A stretch of 64,000 nucleotides of DNA, from NCBI GenBank assembly GCA_003024175.1, contig MDYQ01000057.1:59151-123150 (forward strand), read 5' to 3'. Each line of letters starts with the position of its first letter. The stretch's first letter is position 1. Both the position numbers and the translations under genes were made by a program. This DNA comes from Planoprotostelium fungivorum. Taxonomy: Eukaryota; Evosea; Variosea; Cavosteliida; Cavosteliaceae. This document shows positions 58,941 through 64,000 of the stretch, in pieces. The notes under the pieces were generated by a model that saw nothing but the letters and a program-made list of their open reading frames with translations, searched no databases and was not told the origin of the DNA.

Positions 58941-61905
58941 ATGAGGCTGGCTATCGTCTGTGTCGTCTTGTTTACGGTCTCATTAGCTACCGCTCTGCCC
59001 TCCTGGTGTGGGCGAAGGACAAACCTCACTGAATGCGCCACTTACGTTGTGTCCCAACTTACATTAGAGGAGAAGATCAAACAAGTGAGAGCAGCGAGTA
59101 CTCGTGTGTTCTCGATCTCACCAGCTCACTCAGCTGGGTAATAATGCACCTGCCATTGAAAGACTCAACATCGACAAATGGGACTGGTGGGGAGAAGCAC
59201 TTCATGGACTTCAACGACAAGGGTACACAACATCTTTCCCTCAGTCCATCGGTCTTGGTGCCACTTTCGATCCTGAGCTTCTTCACGAGGTGCGAGACAA
59301 CTGATGAAAATATGTATATTTTCGCTCACGGGACAGATAGGGGATCAGATCTCGACAGAAGATCGACTAAAGAGGTTCGAATGGGCTTTCCTCAAAGGTT
59401 ATCCGCTCAAAGGACTCTCTGTATGGACACCCAACATCAACATTGTCAGGGATCCCAGATGGGGTAGAGGTCAAGAGACATATGGAGAGGATCCATTCCT
59501 CACTGGTTCTCTCGCTGTTCAATTCGTCAGAGGTGAAGCCCTTGTGAGAAGATGGTTTTCTAATCAACATTCAGGCATTCAGGGACCTGAAGCCCCAGAA
59601 AGATTAAAGGCCATCGCCACTCCCAAGCACTTTGCCGTTCATTCTGGCCCTGAGTTGGGACGTCACTCATTCAACGTCAACCCATCCAAATACGATTTCG
59701 AGGACACCTTCATGCCTGCTTTCCGTGCTGCTATTCATGAGGGAAGAGCTGCCTCCGTGATGTGCTCATTCAATGCTGTCGATGGCATTCCTGCTTGTGC
59801 CAACGAAGGTCTCTTGGGCAAGAAATTGAGACAAGAATGGAACTTCTGGGGTTACGTCGTATCAGACTGTGACTCCGTAGCCGAGGAGGTGATGATATGA
59901 TCTTCCATGTGCAGATGTTGATGGTGAGAGCAGGTCGGACCCAATAACCAGAATTACACCAAAACGAAAGCGGAAGCGGCCGCCCTGTCCATCATCGCCG
60001 GAACCGATCTGGACTGTGGAGATACATACAACTCTCTCAACGATGCCCTCACCCAAGGCCTCGTCACCATAGACGTGATGGACAGAGCCCTCGAGAGGCT
60101 CTTCCACGTCAGATTGACCACTCACGAGGACGATCATCCCGCATCGACTCCCTTCCCTGACAATCGTGATCTCGCATTGAGAGCATCCCTGGAGTCCATG
60201 GTTCTACTGCAGAACGATGGCATCTTACCCCTTCAGAAGGGAATGAAGGTGGCCATCTTGGGGCCCACGGTTGACATCTTGGAGGATCTGGAGGGAAATT
60301 ATCACGGTACACCCAGGGATCCCGTGTCTACTCTCGATGCCGCATACGATTTCTTCGGTGAAGAGAACGTGAGTCGATCGTGATGATGATGATGACCAAC
60401 ATCATGATGACGATCATCATCATCATCATGTTGATGATAATGAGACTGATGAAATCAGGTGACGTACGCTCAAGGAAGTCTCATCGATGATGGTGTCCCC
60501 CTCATCGTCCCCAGATCTGCCCTGAGAACACCCGACGGAAAGGTTGGACTGAGGGGAGAATACTTCAACAACACCCAGCTGATGGGACAGCCCGCACTGG
60601 TCCGTAACGATCACATCATCGACTTTGACACCGACTACACTCCCCTCTTTGACGCTCCCAACCCCTGGGATTATTCTGTACGGTGGACTGGCTCTCTCCT
60701 TGTTCCTGGTCCAGGTACCTACCATCTCGGTTTCAACAATGACGGAGACAACTCGGTTCTCTTGTACGTAGAAGGTCGATTGGTATTGAACACGACGGAG
60801 CAGAAGGTGTACGAGGAGATCACGTTCCAACGATCGGGCGCTCACAACATTCTCATCGAGTTCCACCACAAGGTGAGTCACGATATGAATTCGAAGGAGA
60901 AGAATTGTAGAGTGAACCGAAGACAGGGAGGAATGAGATTTCGAATGGAGTGGATGGCCCCCGTGAACGTTCAATTGAAGGAGATGGTACAAGCAACTGC
61001 AGCCGCCGATGTCGTGGTTGTCTTTGTCGGTCTCTCTCCTTCTCTCGAATCAGAAGAGACTGGCTTCAACGTCACTGGATTCGTCAGTGGTGATCGGTCC
61101 ACCATTCGTCTACCCAAGGTGAAACTCTCTTCACGAAAGTTTCAAGCTGAGGCGAGAGCAGGTGCAGAGAGTCCTCTTGAAAGCTCTGGAGAAGCTGAGA
61201 AAGCCAGTCGTTCTCGTTCTCAACTCGGGCAGTGCAGTTGTGATCGATTGGGCCACACGGCACGCCCGCGCCGCCCTTGCGGCGTGGTACAGTGGTGAGT
61301 TGGGAGGAAAGGCCATCATCGACACCCTCGTCGGACGTTACAACCCCGCCGGACGCCTTCCCATCACCTTCTATCGCTCAGACGCGGACTTGCCTCCCTT
61401 CAAGAGCTACGAGATGGAGGGAAGGACTTATCGCTACTTCAGAGGTACCCCACTGTATCCGTTCGGTCACGGTCTGTCCTACACGACCTTCTCTTATTCG
61501 GGTCTGGTGGTCCCCAGCAGCGTCAGAGCTGGAGACGATGCCAACGTGACCGTTACGGTTCGTAACACGGGTGACCGTGATGGAGATGAGGTGGGGCGGA
61601 CCGTGAGAAGAGGAGAATGACGAGAGTAGGTCATTCAAGTGTACCTGAGACACTTTGACGGAGCGACACCGAAGAAGGTGAACCACGCGCTGGTGGCCTT
61701 CCAGCGTGTGACGTTGAAGGCGGGAGAGAGTGGAACGTTCACGATGGTTGTGAGGAGCAGACAGCTGTCAGTTGTGGATGAGATGGGGGAGAGAGCAGTG
61801 AAGGAGGGACAGTACCAGTTCTTTGTGGGTGGTGGTCAGCCTGGGTTCGTAGATACCCTAGACGTACCCTTTGATATCACTGGAACTGTGGGTCTTCCTG
61901 GTTGA
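58941..61905 (+). CDS. GH3 beta-xylosidase/beta-glucosidase with PA14 insert
   Basis: ATG at 58941 with signal peptide (MRLAIVCVVLFTVSLATALP). The GH3 barrel: DWWGEALHGLQRQ, FPQSIGLGATFDPEL, GLSVWTPNINIVRDPRWGRG then QETYGEDPFLTGSLAVQFVR, KAIATPKHFAVHSGPE, and GYVVSDCDSVAE with the nucleophile Asp. The C-terminal alpha/beta sandwich follows (SMVLLQNDGILPLQKGMKVA). A PA14 domain interrupts it at 60540-60870 (GLRGEYFNNTQLMG, YHLGFNNDGDNSVLLYVEGR), and the sandwich resumes (KPVVLVLNSGSAVVIDWA, GKAIIDTLVGRYNPAGRLP, YFRGTPLYPFGHGLSYTTF). A fibronectin III-like end closes at 61905. The SDC version of the nucleophile motif and PA14 insert fit plant/bacterial beta-xylosidase-like GH3 enzymes that degrade plant or microbial cell-wall sugars outside the cell. 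Confidence 0.9.
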
Positions 61906-62086
61906 AGATAAATTCCTCCTCAGACGTTTCTGTTATGTTCATCTCTAGGAGCTGAAACACCACTGGGGTGTTCTTTGCATTTGAGCATAATATTTGTCTC
62001 CATATGTTTAGAGGTAAAATTCCTGATTCGGGCAGAGAAGTGTACGAGTCAAAGGCACGATCTCGATCGAGCACCAACACACGTTC

Positions 62087-64000
62087 TCAATCCCGTTTAT
62101 CATCATCAACCATCACTTGGTACAGTTCTTGCGAAGCCAAGCTCTCCTCTATGGGAACAGAGTCACACACGAACGTGATGTCTTCCGATCCCGAATCTTG
62201 CATGATGTCCAACGCCATCGTCTCGCTCATCTTCCCTCTCGTCTCATCTTCCGTGTCTCTCTCTTTCGTAGAGTCTTTCGATTCGATCGCAGCATTGTCC
62301 TCCGAAGACGTTCGTGCGTCCGATGATGAAGTAGACACGGTGATGATGGCGGGCGATGTGATGTCAGACGTGCCGACATGAGATGATGGTGGAGGTGTCT
62401 CTGTCTCTCTCGGAGGGTCTTCGAGCGTGACCGTGATGGCGTCGGAGGAGTCGGTGTGGGGAGGTAAAGAGGAGGCCTCGGCCAGTACATCTAACGTAAT
62501 GTTTGGAGTCATCTCTTTGGCATCCGATGATGATGATGCAGCTGTCGTCTCGTTCTTCGTCTCTTCTGGTGGATCGTCGAGCCCGCTGGCCTCGCCATCT
62601 GAAATCTTCTCTCGGTCATCATCCGATCTCCATCATGATCCATCATCATCACCTCCGTCTTCGCTTCTCTCTCCTTCTGATCATCTCCGTTGTTCTCTTT
62701 CTCTTCCTCTTTCTCTTCCTCTTTCGAGCTATCTTGCATGAGTTGTAGTCTTCTGATGAGGGTTCGAATGTGATCCCTCTTCTGTACAATTTCATCCTGC
62801 GGAAACCATTCCTCCTGTGTCCAGTGAGTCACTCAAATAAAATGAAATAAAAGACGACGGTGCATTTGTTGCTCACGTTCAGCTCTTCTACTGTTTGTGG
62901 TGGATTCGTACAGAAGGCTTCTGCATATTGTAATAGGAAGACACCACAGTCGCACCCATTATCTTGCTTCGGTACGTTCGGAAATTTTCCCTTCATCGTC
63001 TCTCTACAACGCGCCGTGTCACAGAACGTCTCGTTGTAGACGAACGATAAATCACCTCGTGAAAGGTTTCGGCGTTCCTCTCTTGTTCAACCATTCTTCG
63101 GCGAGCCATTTTCTCACTTTTGTGAAGATGGTATTTTTAGATGGTCCACTACCAAGTGAATCGAGTATCAAGAGTTTTCCTCGAAATTCCGGGTTATCTT
63201 CGTCCATACAAACGATCAGCAGGCTCCAATGTTCACTTCGTCGTGTCAGGGAATTTCTCCGAAATTTCCGTGAAATCTCTCACCTCTCGTTGATAGGTAT
63301 GAGAACATACTTGTAATCGAATATGTCTACTCCCTTTGTCCACTTTTCTGTGGAGGAAGAGCTTGCGATTTTTCGGTAGAAGAAAGTGTTGAAAAAGTAG
63401 AATCTCTTCTCGTCGGGCGAGTTCTTCAGATGACCTTCAAAGATGTGTCTGTGATGTCAGATCAGGATGATGCAGATGATCGATAGAGTGGTGATCGTTG
63501 ATGTGATGCAGATCGTTTCGCTCGATGACATCATGTAAGAGGTTGCATGATCACCTGAGATAAAATTCAATGATGCTGTCTCCGAGAAATTCTCCGGGTT
63601 CTAACATGTCCACCTCTTTGTCCGTGATGATGATGGCACCTGTCTTACTTCCCTCCGGTGCTTTCAACCGACAGATCACCTAAAGTCGATGAGATGCCGC
63701 GGACAATGTGATCGTCACGATCTGACCTGTGCCCGTCTTGATTTGTGTGCTTTCGTTCTCGATCTCGTGATCGGTTTGTTCGTATCGAAGGGTAAGCTCT
63801 CCAGTAGCACCTCTGAATTTGTGAGGATGATGGAGATCATGTGATATCCTCACCTTGAGAAGGTTCACCATCATCGTCTGAGACGGATATGTACACTGGA
63901 TTCTTAACACTTCCGCTTCCGTTCATCTTTCTCTTCTTCTCGGTAGGAAGATAAGGTTCTTCGTCATCTGCATTTACGGTTCGAATTGGAGTTTTCGATG
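62087..64000 (-). CDS. Ulp1/SENP-type SUMO protease (5' end outside window)
   Basis: Exons on the minus strand from about 63600 down give MLEPGEFLGDSIIEFYLR, FYFFNTFFYRKI, KWTKGVDIFDYKYVLIPIN and HWSLLIVCMDEDN with the catalytic His, then GKLLILDSLGSGPSK, and VPKQDNGCDCGVFLLQYAEA with the Gln and catalytic Cys, then CTNPPQTVEELN. This is a C48 peptidase that removes SUMO from proteins or matures it. A charged helix (KRDHIRTLIRRLQLMQDSS) and a long acidic Ser/Thr-rich tail follow to the stop at 62087. The N-terminal part (including an acidic, Lys-rich region at 63900-64000) continues beyond the right edge. It is closest in spacing to SENP6/7-like proteases. Confidence 0.85.

Noticed and set aside
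1-64000. CRISPR array, operons, Shine-Dalgarno sites
   Set aside because: Spliceosomal introns throughout and eukaryotic gene families rule out a prokaryotic layout; no spaced direct repeats were seen.
1-64000. tRNA or rRNA genes
   Set aside because: The few GGTTCGA-like strings lie inside coding exons and lack the paired arms of a tRNA; no rRNA core sequence was seen.

Overview
The window is nuclear DNA of a free-living eukaryotic microbe. Most genes are broken by many short introns (about 40-90 nt, GTGAGT-like donors, AG acceptors), and genes sit a few hundred bases apart on both strands. The gene mix suggests an amoeba, probably amoebozoan: a giant kinase-AAA-GAF-hybrid histidine kinase, an ankyrin-SAM-TKL kinase, a plant-like GARP/Myb factor, a PIP kinase, myosin and actin relics, an RTA1-family membrane protein, EGF-TM2 and WDR54-like proteins, and secreted hydrolases. 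A protosteloid or variosean amoeba is my best guess. This is inferred from gene content and was not tested by any search.

Layout. 1-5.4 kb: a crotonase/HIBCH-like gene (minus) with a long C-terminal extension that runs off the left edge. 5.9-7.5 kb: a decayed myosin motor fragment. 7.5-13.3 kb: a gene-poor accessory stretch with at least three inverted-repeat elements and a restriction-endonuclease-like fragment. 13.4-21.5 kb: one very large hybrid histidine kinase gene (minus). 22-28 kb: a small secreted protein, an aspartylglucosaminidase and a PIP kinase. 28.1-31.7 kb: a visibly AT-rich island of broken genes, including the N-terminal part of a protein-primed (Polinton/Maverick-type) DNA polymerase B, read as a decayed mobile element. 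31.7-33.3 kb: further broken gene fragments. 33.5-64 kb: a dense run of ordinary genes: alpha/beta hydrolase, PARP-type zinc-finger protein, ANK-SAM-TKL kinase, GARP factor, WDR54-like protein, GPI8/PIG-K, SulP/STAS transporter, RTA1-like protein, small conserved-looking protein, actin 3' relic, EGF-TM2 protein, mitoferrin-like carrier, membrane-anchored hydrolase, a tandem pair of membrane-anchored class 3 lipases, a small basic protein, a GH3 glycosidase with PA14, and a Ulp1-type SUMO protease that runs off the right edge.

The genes do not form operons; they are independent eukaryotic units. Three themes recur: signalling (hybrid kinase, TKL kinase, PIP kinase), secreted or membrane-bound degradation of food polymers (GH3, lipases, AGA), and membrane protein handling and transport (GPI transamidase, SulP, mitoferrin, RTA1). 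The parts that do not look ordinary are the 7.5-13.3 kb and 28.1-33.3 kb accessory regions. Exon boundaries were read by eye from splice signals and protein continuity, so spans are reliable to the gene but not always to the base.
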